Assembly: GCF_014195505.1 (NCBI RefSeq)
Contig: NZ_JACIBV010000002.1
Location: forward strand, 248,001-312,000
DNA length: 64,000 nt
Direction of reading: 5' to 3'
Source of the DNA: Nonomuraea dietziae
Lineage (GTDB): Bacteria > Actinomycetota > Actinomycetes > Streptosporangiales > Streptosporangiaceae
Shown: positions 33,352 to 41,959 of the stretch, piece after piece
Layout of the letters: each line of letters begins with the position of its first letter
How positions within the stretch are numbered: position 1 is the first letter of the stretch
Program-made: the position numbers and the translations under genes
The notes under the pieces: model-generated
Seen by the model: the letters and a program-made list of their open reading frames with translations, nothing else
The model's database searches: none
What the model was told of the DNA's origin: nothing

Positions 33352-34821
33352 TCACCGTGTGACGACGGTGAGGTCCGCGGCGAAGCCGCGCTCCAGGGGG
33401 AACATCGGCCGGCGCAGGCGCTCGTACGGCAGCCGCCGCAGGTCCTGGTCGACGCCGCCCGGCGTCAGGGCCAGCAGCCAGTCCCCCGCGGCCTCGAACA
33501 GCTCGGGTTCCAGGTAACCGATCTTCACGACCACGAGGTCCACCGTGCTCACGGTGACACCGAGCCGGGTGTAGGAGGCCAGCTCGCGGTACTGCATCCG
33601 CCGGGAGGTGACGAACACGCTGAGCCCGCCCACCCGCACGCTCACGCACCGCCCGCCGTCGGGGTCGTCGGCGACCGCCTCCAGGACTCCTTCGAGCGGA
33701 AGCGGGCCCGGGTCCCGCGAGTCGATGCGGCCGCCGACGCGTACGCTGACCGGTGAGCCGAGCGGCAGGTCCGCGACCCGCGCCACGGCCTCGGGGTCGA
33801 CCAGCGAGGCGTACACGGCCCGGATCGAGCTGTCGGCGATCTCCGGGCGGGCCAGCGTCCGTTCGAGGGCGAAGGTGACGTCGTCGGCGCCGCCGGCTCC
33901 CGGGTTGTCGCCGGAGTCGCTGATGAAGAACGGCCGCCGGGCGGGATCCTTGACCGCCACCATGGCCTCGGTGAGGCATTCGTCCATGGAGCCGGTGGGG
34001 GCGACGAAGGCGAATTCGTCGCGCGCCGCCCAGAAGTGTTCGGCGAGCTCGCGCGCCGCCTCGGCGGTGACGTCGGCGTCGGCGCCCGTGGCGACGACGG
34101 CGCCGCTGCAGCGGGGCTCGTCGGCCCAGGCGAAGCCGATCCAGATCGCCGCGTCGATGACGCCTTCCCTGGACTCGATCTCGGGGATGCGGGCGTACAG
34201 CCCTCTGGCCGGGTCGAGCCGGGTGCTGGTCATCTCTCCTGGCAGCAGGATCGGCACGTGGACGAGGGCCCTGTGCGGGCGCTGTCCGCGGCGGAGCGCG
34301 TCGACAAGGTTGCGCGCCGCGCGCTCACGGGTCTCCCACACGTCGACGTGGGGCGCGGTGCGGTAACAGGTGAGCAGGTCGCACCCGTCGAACAGGGCGT
34401 GGGAGACGTTGCCGTGCAGGTCCATGGCCGCGGAGACGAACGGTTCGGGGCCGATGACCGACCGGATGGCGGTGACGAGGTCGCCCTCGGCGTCGTCGCG
34501 GCCGGCGACGCTCATCGCGCCGTGGATGTCGAGCAGCACGCCGTCCAGGGGTCCTGCGGCGGTCAGCCCGTCGAGGATCTCGGCGTGCCAGGCGTCGTAG
34601 GTGTCGGGGGCGACCGCACCTCCGGGAAGGGCGCGCGCGTGGACGAGCGGTATCCACTCGACGTCGGCGGCCCACGGCTCGGCGGGTGAGAGCCAGCCGT
34701 ACCGTGCCAGCAGGCTGTCGCCGCGGGTGACGTCGAAGTCGTCGGCGGTGCTCAGGTGCGGCGAGAACGTGCTGGACTCGATGTGCACGCCGCCGATGGC
34801 GACGCGAAGGGGACGGGACAC
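33352..34821 (-). CDS. M81 family metallopeptidase (MlrC-like)
   Basis: A 489-residue protein with the M81/MlrC landmarks: VAIGGVHIESSTFSPHLS at the N-terminus (metal-binding His/Glu), DGVLLDIHGAM, AAMDLHGNVS and SDSGDNPGAGG. MlrC degrades linearised microcystin peptides in sphingomonads; the actinomycete homologues act on unknown peptides or amides. It is cytoplasmic, with no signal peptide. It lies 12 bp after the stop of a decayed ROK-family gene in the same orientation, so the ROK protein was probably its regulator. Confidence 0.9.
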   Translation of the reverse strand: MSRPLRVAIGGVHIESSTFSPHLSTADDFDVTRGDSLLARYGWLSPAEPWAADVEWIPLVHARALPGGAVAPDTYDAWHAEILDGLTAAGPLDGVLLDIHGAMSVAGRDDAEGDLVTAIRSVIGPEPFVSAAMDLHGNVSHALFDGCDLLTCYRTAPHVDVWETRERAARNLVDALRRGQRPHRALVHVPILLPGEMTSTRLDPARGLYARIPEIESREGVIDAAIWIGFAWADEPRCSGAVVATGADADVTAEAARELAEHFWAARDEFAFVAPTGSMDECLTEAMVAVKDPARRPFFISDSGDNPGAGGADDVTFALERTLARPEIADSSIRAVYASLVDPEAVARVADLPLGSPVSVRVGGRIDSRDPGPLPLEGVLEAVADDPDGGRCVSVRVGGLSVFVTSRRMQYRELASYTRLGVTVSTVDLVVVKIGYLEPELFEAAGDWLLALTPGGVDQDLRRLPYERLRRPMFPLERGFAADLTVVTR

Positions 34822-34833
34822 GCGCGGGGCTCC

Positions 34834-35470
34834 TCAGGAGGATCGGACGTCGGCCTTCGCGCGCACCAGATGCCCGAGGCCGGTCAGGGCCGCATCCGGG
34901 CCCGCGATGCCGGCCTCGATGGACAGGGACTGGGTCATGGACGGCAGGCAGCGCTCGTAGAGCATGCTCCTGGCCGCGGCCACGGAGACGTCGAGGCCGG
35001 ACAGCGCCCCGCCGATGACGACGGCGTCGGGGTTGAGGAAGTTGGCCGGCCCGGACAGGGCGACCCGAGCAGTCCGCCGGCGTGGCGCACCGTCGTCACG
35101 ACCGAGGGCTCGGCGTCGGCGGTCGCGGCGATGACGTCACGGGTCGTGGCCACCGGCAGGCCCCGCTCCCCCAGCCGGCGGGCCAGGGCGGCGCCGCTGG
35201 CGACGATCTCCAGACAGCCGCGGCTGCCGCAGGAGCACTCGCGCTCGCCGCTGTCGGCCACGCGGACGTGGGGGACGTCGCCGCTGAGCCCGCGGCCCCC
35301 GCGGTAGATCCGGCCACCGCTGACCAGGCACCCGCCGATGTCGGTGCGAAAACCCTCGACCGGGCCTGCCGCGATCTCTCGACGAGATCGGCACGGGATG
35401 TGGCCGCGCCACTCGCCAGCAGGCTGAGGGCCTGCTCGCGCAGGTTGGCGGGACTCGATGGGTCCGACAT
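34834..35470 (-). pseudogene. ROK-family regulator/kinase, deleted and frameshifted
   Basis: The N-terminal winged-helix part (MSDPSSPANLREQALSLLAS ... TSRADLVERS, start 35470) is joined by a large deletion to the ROK core (TDIGGCLVSGGRIYRGGRGL, and the zinc motif GERECSCGSRGCLEIVAS). Near 35065 one indel shifts frame; the true C-terminus (LSGPANFLNPDAVVIGGALS ... GHLVRAKADVRSS) lies in another frame and ends at 34834. The DNA-binding recognition region and the N-terminal half of the kinase domain are missing. Confidence 0.8.
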
Positions 35471-35557
35471 GCCGCATGACTCTAGCTCGAAAAAAGTAGG
35501 CGAAACAAAGTCCATTCGTTCCGCCGGCTTCCTGCACAGCCGTCCAGAATCCCGGCA

Positions 35558-36073
35558 TTGAGCGCACCTCGGCCCGAGACACAGGGCACGCGCACGTCAA
35601 GCGAGGAGTGCGCCGGCATCGGCGGGCGTCTGGCGCTGTGGGATGGTGGTGAGGTGACGTTGGAGGACCTCGTCCGGCTGCGCCGGGCCCGTGACCTGAT
35701 GGATCGCGACTACGCCGAACCGCTCGACGTTCCCGCGCTGGCACGTTTCGCCCTCATGTCGCCCGGCCATTTCTCCCGCAGCTTCCGCGCCGCCTTCAGT
35801 GAAACGCCGTACAGCTACCTGATGACGCGCCGGATCGAGCGGGCCAAGGCGCTGCTGCGCAGAGGGGACCTGACGGTGACGGAGGTGTGCTTCGCGGTCG
35901 GCTGCACATCGCTGGGGTCGTTCAGCTCGCGCTTCAGCGAGCTGGTCGGCGAGAGCCCGAGCGCATACCGGGCCCGCCGCCATGACGAGGGCGCCGCCAT
36001 CCCTGCCTGCGTCGCGAAGATCCACACGCGCCCGGTCAGGAACGGAGAAGCGAAACCCGCCCTCGGTCCGTAG
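35558..36073 (+). CDS. AraC-family transcriptional regulator
   Basis: A protein of up to 171 residues; GTG at 35655 is an alternative start that would give a compact protein of about 139 residues. The C-terminal AraC double HTH is complete: EPLDVPALARFALMSPGHFS (HTH 1) and LTVTEVCFAVGCTSLGSFSS with RFSELVGESPSAYR (HTH 2). No separate ligand domain is present. It is followed after 10 bp by a VOC-family gene, so the two are likely co-transcribed. Confidence 0.9.
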   Translation: MSAPRPETQGTRTSSEECAGIGGRLALWDGGEVTLEDLVRLRRARDLMDRDYAEPLDVPALARFALMSPGHFSRSFRAAFSETPYSYLMTRRIERAKALLRRGDLTVTEVCFAVGCTSLGSFSSRFSELVGESPSAYRARRHDEGAAIPACVAKIHTRPVRNGEAKPALGP

Positions 36074-36083
36074 CGTGAAGCGC

Positions 36084-36500
36084 ATGGACATCAGGCTTTC
36101 GCAGTGCTTCATCGCCGTCGACGACCACGACAAGGCGCTCGCCTTCTACCGGGGCGCTCTCGGCCTGGAGGTGCGCAACGACGTCGGGTTCGAGGGGATG
36201 CGCTGGGTGACCGTCGGGGCGCCGTCGCAGCCCGATGTGGACATCGTTCTCGAACCGCCTCTCGCGGACCCGAACGCCTCGCCCTCCGACAGGAGGGCCA
36301 TGGCGGAGTTGCTGGCGAAGGGCCTGCTGGGCGGCGTCATCTTCACGACCGACGACTGCGACGCCACGTTCGAGCGCATCAGCGCCGCGGGCGGGGAGGT
36401 GCTGCAGGAGCCGGTCGACCAGCCGTACGGCGTGCGCGACTGCGCCTTCCGCGATCCCTCAGGGAACATGCTGCGCTTCAGCCAGCCTCGCAAGCAGTGA
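36084..36500 (+). CDS. VOC-family (glyoxalase/bleomycin-resistance fold) protein
   Basis: A 138-residue single VOC domain: QCFIAVDDHDKALAFYRGAL at the N-terminus, GVIFTTDDCDATFERISAAG in the middle and DCAFRDPSGNMLRFSQP at the end. Members bind a metal and act on, or sequester, small electrophiles or antibiotics. The pairing with an AraC regulator in the same operon is common in Streptomyces-like genomes. Substrate not predictable. GTG at 36075 is an alternative start three codons upstream. Confidence 0.9.
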   Translation: MDIRLSQCFIAVDDHDKALAFYRGALGLEVRNDVGFEGMRWVTVGAPSQPDVDIVLEPPLADPNASPSDRRAMAELLAKGLLGGVIFTTDDCDATFERISAAGGEVLQEPVDQPYGVRDCAFRDPSGNMLRFSQPRKQ

Positions 36501-36715
36501 GCTCTGCTCCCGCGCGTCAGGCGACCGGGTAGCGAGCCGCCGTTCCTGGGGGGTTCGGTCCGGCGGCTCGCCGTCTGGTGGTCGACCATGACTGTTCGCC
36601 GACCCCGCTTCCACCACGGTGGACGTCCGGCCGACGGGTGGGCGCTGACCGCTCGTCTGTTGCCCTGCCGGGCACGCCGAGTGCGCGCCGACTACCGGCG
36701 CGCACCATGGCGTGG

Positions 36716-37297
36716 TCAGCGGTCCTGCGTGAACTGATACAGCAGCGGGCCGTCGAGCTTCCAACCCGGCTCGTTCGCCAGGATCTTCTCGGTGTGCGCC
36801 TCGATCGCCAGGCGCCACCTGCCGTTGTTGGTCAAGCGGAAGATCTTCACGACCTTCCCCGCCTTGGCCGACGGCGCGTACCCGAGGACGCCCTCGTACC
36901 GGAAGCTGCCGGAAGCGACGAGTTTTTCACGCTCGGAGTCGGATCCGGTGATGATGTACGACGCCTTGTGCGTCCAGCGCAGCCGGTAGAGCGGCTTGCC
37001 GCCCGGGAACGGAGCGGACGACAGGTAATACATCGGCGTCTTCGTCACAGACCAGCCGTGTGCGGTGACCGCCCTTTCCTTCTCCGTCTCGCTGGCGGTG
37101 TAGAAGAAGCCCCCGTCCTTCGTCAGGAGCTCGTACACCTTCACCCGATGGTCGGCGATGCTCGTGGACTCCTTCACGGGAGCGGCCACGGGGTCAGCCG
37201 ACGCCGGGGCGGCGGCACCCAAGGACAGGGCGGCGCCGAGCGCCACTGCCAGCCCGATGCGAACAGGACGCGCTATACGGCCGAACGTCAATGCCAT
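36716..37297 (-). CDS. Secreted DUF5648-like protein
   Basis: A 193-residue protein. A signal peptide at residues 1-35 (RIGLAVALGAALSLGAAAP) has cleavage after ASA. The mature part has two repeats of the Y-x-L...FYT...E-R...GW/F pattern (VKVYELLTKDGGFFYTASET; PLYRLRWTHKASYIITGSDS EREKL), typical of DUF5648 repeats found in secreted lectin-like or hydrolase-associated modules. It probably works outside the cell. No neighbouring partner is evident. Confidence 0.82.
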   Translation of the reverse strand: MALTFGRIARPVRIGLAVALGAALSLGAAAPASADPVAAPVKESTSIADHRVKVYELLTKDGGFFYTASETEKERAVTAHGWSVTKTPMYYLSSAPFPGGKPLYRLRWTHKASYIITGSDSEREKLVASGSFRYEGVLGYAPSAKAGKVVKIFRLTNNGRWRLAIEAHTEKILANEPGWKLDGPLLYQFTQDR

Positions 37298-37926
37298 GGA
37301 AGTAGTGATCCCTCTGTGTCAGTCCGACGGCTGCTCGAGGCGTCACCGGTGATGCCGGCATCGGATTCTCCCGCCATGGGGATACGAACCATGGCGCCGC
37401 GTCCGTCTCGCGGACGCTTGCCGCCGGGCACAAGCCAGATCAGTACTCGAGAGCAGTCACCTATTCGGCTGTCCTGGACGGCTTCGCCTACGCCGACCAG
37501 CAACCTGAGCGCGCCCAGTCTCCCAGCCGATCTTCAGATGATCGAGCCTCAGAACAGCCATCCTTCGCCGCTTTTCTGCCGTTTGATGATCCTGGGCGAC
37601 AGCGGGTGGTGACTCGCCTCGCTTGACCAGAGCCCTCTTCACTGACGTGCCGGTCCAGTCGGCCGGCGCGTTCCGCCCCTATCGCGGTCGAGATGTGCAC
37701 GCGAGCAGCTCGGACATGGCCGGTCGCCGGTGCCCAGATGGCGATGCCGCAGCTCCTGCGCCTGCGCGTACGGGTCGCTTGCCATGGACGCCCCCGATGC
37801 TCGGCCCTGATCGTCATGGTAGGCGGGTCGGTCAGGGCCTCGCCGCCTTCCACCGCGCCGGTGAGCAGGGGACGAGGCTCCGTCACGGTAGGGTTCTCGT
37901 GGACTTCTTCAAGGTGGACGGCATGG
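37298..37926. other. Non-coding gap
   Basis: About 630 bp without a supported gene. It contains the promoter region of the secreted protein (37298 onward) and the leader of the DUF2786 gene. The minus-strand stretch 37457-37642 is Lys/Arg-rich but has no ribosome site or recognisable family. Confidence 0.35.
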
Positions 37927-39126
37927 GTGAGTAAGGCTAACGAGCTGATCGGCGCGGCGATGGAGGCGCTTGCCCGCGAGGATCAGGCAGGCTTCGACTC
38001 CGCCGCCGCCTTCCTGGCCGATCGGGACGACGCCGATCGCGTGCTGGTGGAGGCCGTGACCCGTGCGATCTCGGGGTTGTGGCGCAACGGCTGGCAGCCC
38101 GCCGACGTGGTCAGGATCGCGGCCTGGCGGTTGACCGACTGGCACGGGCGGACGGCGGCTGACCTCATCGCCTGGGAGATGCGGGCCTACGCGCCTGCCA
38201 CGGTGGATGAGCGCTGGCGCGATCAACTCGCCGGCCTGGAGGCCGCGGTGTGGTGGAAGGGCGGCTACCTGGCGGCGCGGCAGGCGCGCGACGGGGCCGG
38301 CCGGCTGGTGACCGTCTCGGGTGTGCTGGAACTGCTGGGATTGCTGACCGGGCTGCCGCGGCTGGAGTCGTTGGGCCCGCCGCCCGGGGCCGCTCGCCGT
38401 ACGGTCCAGCCGCGCTCGCACGCGGTCGGCGAGAAGACGTTCGCGCGGGTGCGGGCGCTGCTGGCCAAGGCGGAGTCGACGACGTACGAGGCGGAAGCGG
38501 AGACGTTCACCTCGGCGGCGCAGAGCTTGATGGCGAAGTACAGCATCGACGCGGCGATGCTGGACGCGCAGCCAGGCGGAGGGGAGGCCCCGGCGGGCAT
38601 CCGGGTCGGCATCGACGCGCCGTACGAGCAGCCCAAGGCCGTGCTGCTCCACCTCATCGCCGAGGCCAACAGGTGCCGGGTGATCTGGTCCAAGGAGCTG
38701 GGGTTCGCCACCGTGCTGGGGTTCTGGGCGGACCTGTCCTGGGTGGAGGTGCTGTTCACCTCGCTGCTGGTGCAGGCGCAGACCGCGCTGGTGAACTCGG
38801 GCACCAAGAAGCACGGCACCGGCCGGTCGAGGAACAAGACGTTCCGCCAGTCGTTCCTGTCGGCGTTCGCCTCCAGGATCGGGGAGCGGCTCGCCGAGGC
38901 CACGGCGGCCGCGATCTCGCAGGAGAGCGCCAGCCGGGGCACCGACCTGGTGCGGGTGCTGGCGCCCCGCGAGCAGGAGGTGGAGCAGGCGGTCGAGCGC
39001 ATGTTCCCGCACCTGGTCTCGCACGCGGTCCGCACGTCCTGGGACCGGGAGGGCTGGGCGGCCGGATCTACCGCCGCCGATCAGGCCAGCCTCGGGGCGC
39101 GGGACCGACAGCGACTGTCTCCCTGA
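37927..39126 (+). CDS. DUF2786 domain protein
   Basis: A 399-residue protein from GTG at 37927 (SKANELIGAAMEALARED). Residues about 169-210 contain the DUF2786 block (FARVRALLAKAESTTYEAEA followed by ETFTSAAQSLMAKYSID). Further on are the conserved ANRCRVIWSKELGFATVLGF and FRQSFLSAFASRIGERLAEA. The family is widespread in actinomycetes and phages, of unknown biochemical role, and sometimes associated with defence or DNA metabolism. Soluble, no signal. It stands alone. Confidence 0.88.
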   Translation: MSKANELIGAAMEALAREDQAGFDSAAAFLADRDDADRVLVEAVTRAISGLWRNGWQPADVVRIAAWRLTDWHGRTAADLIAWEMRAYAPATVDERWRDQLAGLEAAVWWKGGYLAARQARDGAGRLVTVSGVLELLGLLTGLPRLESLGPPPGAARRTVQPRSHAVGEKTFARVRALLAKAESTTYEAEAETFTSAAQSLMAKYSIDAAMLDAQPGGGEAPAGIRVGIDAPYEQPKAVLLHLIAEANRCRVIWSKELGFATVLGFWADLSWVEVLFTSLLVQAQTALVNSGTKKHGTGRSRNKTFRQSFLSAFASRIGERLAEATAAAISQESASRGTDLVRVLAPREQEVEQAVERMFPHLVSHAVRTSWDREGWAAGSTAADQASLGARDRQRLSP

Positions 39127-39286
39127 TGCTGGGGATGGCTCGCTCGCCCAGGCGGCGGGCTGTGTCCGGGTGATGGATACCGCGCCCTGCGCCGTCGGCT
39201 GCGCGACGGGCTTCGGGACGTCACGCTCGCCAGAGGGTGCCATGTCCGGGTGATGGAGGCGTTGGCTGTGGCCGTCTCCCATCACC

Positions 39287-39309
39287 TATAATTTCGACAG
39301 ATTTCGAAG
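39287..39309 (+). promoter_or_regulatory. Promoter/operator of the ars cluster
   Basis: A perfect -10 hexamer, TATAAT, at 39287-39292 is followed by TTCGACAGATTTCGAA, an imperfect dyad with TTCGA/TCGAA half-sites just before the ArsR ribosome site. ArsR-type repressors usually bind such overlapping dyads. A TTGGCT 19 bases upstream is a weak -35. Confidence 0.5.
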
Positions 39310-39322
39310 TAAGGGGTTTCGC

Positions 39323-39757
39323 ATGACCGCAGTCACGATCCAGTGCTGCGCGCCGATCGCGCGCGAGCCGCTGTCGGAGACCGACGCGGCTGACCTCGCG
39401 GTCATGCTCAAGGCCGTCGCCGACCCCGTCCGGCTGCGCCTGCTGTCGATGATCGGCTCACACGCGGGCGGCGAGGCCTGCGTCTGCGACCTCACCGACG
39501 CCTTCGACCTGACCGCCCCGACCATCTCCCACCACCTCAAAGTCCTGCGTACGGCAGGCCTGATCGACGGCGAGCGCAGGGGCACCTGGGTCTACTACCG
39601 GATCATCCCCGAGGCGGTGAACCCTCTTCGCGCCGCTCACCGCGCCAGGCGGCCCGGTCGAGCTGGAGCTCACCCCCGCATGAGCGAAGCCATCGGCCGG
39701 CCCGCGGTGACCCGATGGCACAGCGGCTGCCAGGGTGTGCTGCACTACCGGTCATGA
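39323..39757 (+). CDS. arsR: ArsR-family arsenic repressor with frameshifted tail
   Basis: The N-terminal 100 residues are a normal ArsR winged helix: LAVMLKAVADPVRLRLLSMI, the As(III)/metal site in EACVCDLTDAF and the HTH LTAPTISHHLKVLRTAGLID. After PEAVN the tail (PLRAAHRARRPGRAGAHPR...) is unlike the family. Removing one C in the CCCT at about 39622 restores the typical ending NLFAPLTAPGGPVELELTPA with a stop at 39679. The DNA-binding and sensing parts are intact, so the protein may still work. It overlaps the next gene. Confidence 0.88.
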   Translation: MTAVTIQCCAPIAREPLSETDAADLAVMLKAVADPVRLRLLSMIGSHAGGEACVCDLTDAFDLTAPTISHHLKVLRTAGLIDGERRGTWVYYRIIPEAVNPLRAAHRARRPGRAGAHPRMSEAIGRPAVTRWHSGCQGVLHYRS

Positions 39758-40086
39758 CTGTCGCTCGCTCCCTGCTGCTGTTCGCCCTGGCCGCGCTCGC
39801 CGAGATCGGCGGAGCGTGGCTGGTCTGGCAGGGCGTCCGCGAGCAGCGCGGCATCATCTGGATCGGTGCCGGCGTCCTCGCGCTCGGCCTGTACGGGTTC
39901 GTGGCGACGCTGCAGCCCGATGCTCATTTCGGCCGCATCCTGGCCGCCTATGGCGGCGTGTTCGTCGCCGGGTCCCTCGCGTGGGGCATGGTCGTCGACG
40001 GCTTCCGACCCGATAGATGGGACGTCATCGGCGCGCTGGTCTGCCTGGCCGGTGTCGCCGTGATCATGTATGCGCCTCGTGGCTGA
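39754..40086 (+). CDS. YnfA/UPF0060 family membrane protein
   Basis: A 110-residue protein with four membrane helices (SLLLFALAALAEIGGAWLVW; IIWIGAGVLALGLYGFVATL; GRILAAYGGVFVAGSLAWGM; VIGALVCLAGVAVIMYAPRG). This is the standard YnfA size and fold, related to small multidrug-resistance exporters. The start is inside the elongated ArsR tail, and in ars clusters this gene is a frequent neighbour. Substrate unknown. Confidence 0.92.
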   Translation: MTVARSLLLFALAALAEIGGAWLVWQGVREQRGIIWIGAGVLALGLYGFVATLQPDAHFGRILAAYGGVFVAGSLAWGMVVDGFRPDRWDVIGALVCLAGVAVIMYAPRG

Positions 40087-40136
40087 TCTGCCATAACGTG
40101 CTTCCACGTCGGCGCCGCGGGAGCGGACTGGACAAA

Positions 40137-40174
40137 CATATAGACCTCCATGAAAATAGACATGCGTCTATATG
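40137..40174. promoter_or_regulatory. 38-bp dyad upstream of acr3
   Basis: CATATAGAC (40137-40145) and GTCTATATG (40166-40174) are perfect inverted arms, with a further ATAGAC between them (40157-40162). This AT-rich dyad in GC-rich DNA, about 180 bp before acr3, is a likely metalloregulator site. The DNA between it and acr3 (40175-40353) has a coding-like scrap (WAFHHVTLFAQLDRL) but no clear gene. Confidence 0.5.
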
Positions 40175-40353
40175 TGGCGCTCAGACGACGAGCGCGCCCG
40201 GATCGGCGCCGGTACCGCCCATGTCCGGCCTGGCCGCCGCAGACCCGCGCGGAAACGCGGCAGGTGGGCCTTCCACCACGTCACCCTGTTCGCCCAACTG
40301 GACCGGCTCCCGCCGCCAGGCCCTGACCTGGCCGACCACCTCGAAGGAAGTTC

Positions 40354-41436
40354 ATGGCGTCACCCACTGTCCTGGCCGACGACACCGAGGTGATGCGCGG
40401 GCTGTCACGGCTCGACCGCTTCCTGCCCGTGTGGATCGGCCTGGCCATGGCCCTCGGCCTGCTGCTCGGCCGGACGGTCCCCGGTCTCGACGACGCCCTG
40501 GACACCGTCAAGATCGGCCAGGTGTCACTGCCCATCGCGCTCGGGCTGCTGCTGATGATGTACCCGGTGCTGGCCAAGGTCCGCTACGACCGGCTCGACA
40601 CCGTCACCGGCGATCGGCGGCTGCTGGTCTCCTCCCTGGTGATCAACTGGGTCGTCGGCCCCGCCGTGATGTTCGCCCTGGCCTGGACCTTCCTGCCCGA
40701 CCTGCCCGAGTACCGCACCGGCCTGATCATCGTCGGGCTGGCCCGCTGCATCGCCATGGTCCTCATCTGGAACGACCTGGCCTGCGGCGACCGCGAGGCC
40801 GCCGCCGTCCTGGTGGCCATCAACTCGGTCTTCCAGGTCATCGCCTTCGCCGCGCTCGGCTGGTTCTACCTCGAGATCCTGCCCGGCTGGCTCGGCCTTC
40901 CCGAGACCAGTCTCGACATCTCCATGTGGGACATCGCCGAAAGCGTGCTGGTCTTCCTCGGCATCCCCCTGCTGCTCGGCTTCCTGTCACGCAAGCTCGG
41001 CGAGCGCGGCAAGGGCCGCGACTGGTACGAGAGCCGCTTCCTGCCGCGCATCGGCCCGATCGCGCTGTACGGTCTGCTGTTCACCATCGTCATCCTGTTC
41101 GCCCTGCAGGGCGACACCATCACCTCCCAGCCCGGCGACGTGGCCAGGATCGCGCTGCCGTTGCTGGTCTACTTCGCCCTCATGTGGGCCGGCTCCTTCG
41201 CCCTCGGCAAGGGCATCGGCCTGCCCTACGACAGGACCACGACGCTGGCCTTCACCGCGGCGGGCAACAACTTCGAACTCGCCATCGCCGTGGCGATCGG
41301 CGTCTTCGGCGTCACCTCCGGCCAGGCGCTGGCCGGGGTGGTCGGCCCGCTCATCGAGGTCCCCGTGCTCGTCGCGCTCGTCTACGTCTCGCTGTGGGCG
41401 CGCCGCCGCTTCTACCCCGCGAAGGAAACCGTCTGA
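40354..41436 (+). CDS. acr3: Arsenite efflux transporter, ACR3 family
   Basis: A 360-residue ACR3-type permease with ten hydrophobic segments. The conserved functional Cys is in VGLARCIAMVLIWNDLACGD (helix 4), and the helix 9 block AFTAAGNNFELAIAVAI is present. It exports As(III) across the membrane using the proton gradient. The start has GAAGGAAG upstream. It overlaps arsC by one base (TGATG), so the two are translationally coupled. Confidence 0.96.
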   Translation: MASPTVLADDTEVMRGLSRLDRFLPVWIGLAMALGLLLGRTVPGLDDALDTVKIGQVSLPIALGLLLMMYPVLAKVRYDRLDTVTGDRRLLVSSLVINWVVGPAVMFALAWTFLPDLPEYRTGLIIVGLARCIAMVLIWNDLACGDREAAAVLVAINSVFQVIAFAALGWFYLEILPGWLGLPETSLDISMWDIAESVLVFLGIPLLLGFLSRKLGERGKGRDWYESRFLPRIGPIALYGLLFTIVILFALQGDTITSQPGDVARIALPLLVYFALMWAGSFALGKGIGLPYDRTTTLAFTAAGNNFELAIAVAIGVFGVTSGQALAGVVGPLIEVPVLVALVYVSLWARRRFYPAKETV

Positions 41437-41840
41437 TGACCGACAAGCCCAGCGTCCTGTTCGTCTGCGTGCACAACGCCGGACGCTCCCAGATGGCCGC
41501 AGGCTGGCTCAGCCACCTGGCCGGCGACCGGATCGAGGTCCGCTCGGCGGGCTCCGCCCCCGCGGAAGGGGTCAACCCGGTCGCCGTCGAGGCGATGCGG
41601 GAGGTCGGCATCGACATCGCTGATCAGAAGCCCAAGATCCTCACGCCGGAGTCCGTCCAGGCCTCCGACGTGGTGATCACCATGGGCTGCGGCGACGTCT
41701 GCCCGATCTTCCCCGGCAAGCGCTACGAGGACTGGAAGCTCGACGACCCCGCCGGGCAGGGCATCGAGGCGGTCAGGCCGATCCGCGACGAGATCCGCAC
41801 CAGGATCGAGAAGCTCGTCGGCGAGGTCCTGCCCGCGTGA
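41436..41840 (+). CDS. arsC: Arsenate reductase, LMW-phosphatase type
   Basis: A 134-residue enzyme. The P-loop CVHNAGRS has Cys11 and Arg17 of the CX5R motif. Two further Cys in VITMGCGDVCPIFPGKRYED form the redox relay used with thioredoxin or mycothiol. It reduces As(V) to As(III), which Acr3 then exports. It is the last gene of the ars cluster; a hairpin lies 74 bp beyond the stop. Confidence 0.96.
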   Translation: MTDKPSVLFVCVHNAGRSQMAAGWLSHLAGDRIEVRSAGSAPAEGVNPVAVEAMREVGIDIADQKPKILTPESVQASDVVITMGCGDVCPIFPGKRYEDWKLDDPAGQGIEAVRPIRDEIRTRIEKLVGEVLPA

Positions 41841-41913
41841 GCTCCTGCGGAGCGCTACGCCTCACCTCCTCGACGTGGGACGGTTCGTCTGACCACGGGC
41901 GACGGAAAGGGAC

Positions 41914-41935
41914 GGGTGCGACGCGGTTCGCACCC
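41914..41935. terminator. Hairpin between arsC and convergent MFS gene
   Basis: GGGTGCGA (41914-41921) pairs with TCGCACCC (41928-41935) around a six-base loop. It is positioned to end transcription from both converging units. Confidence 0.6.
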
Positions 41936-41959
41936 ATCCCTCGCCGCTCCGGGGACGAC

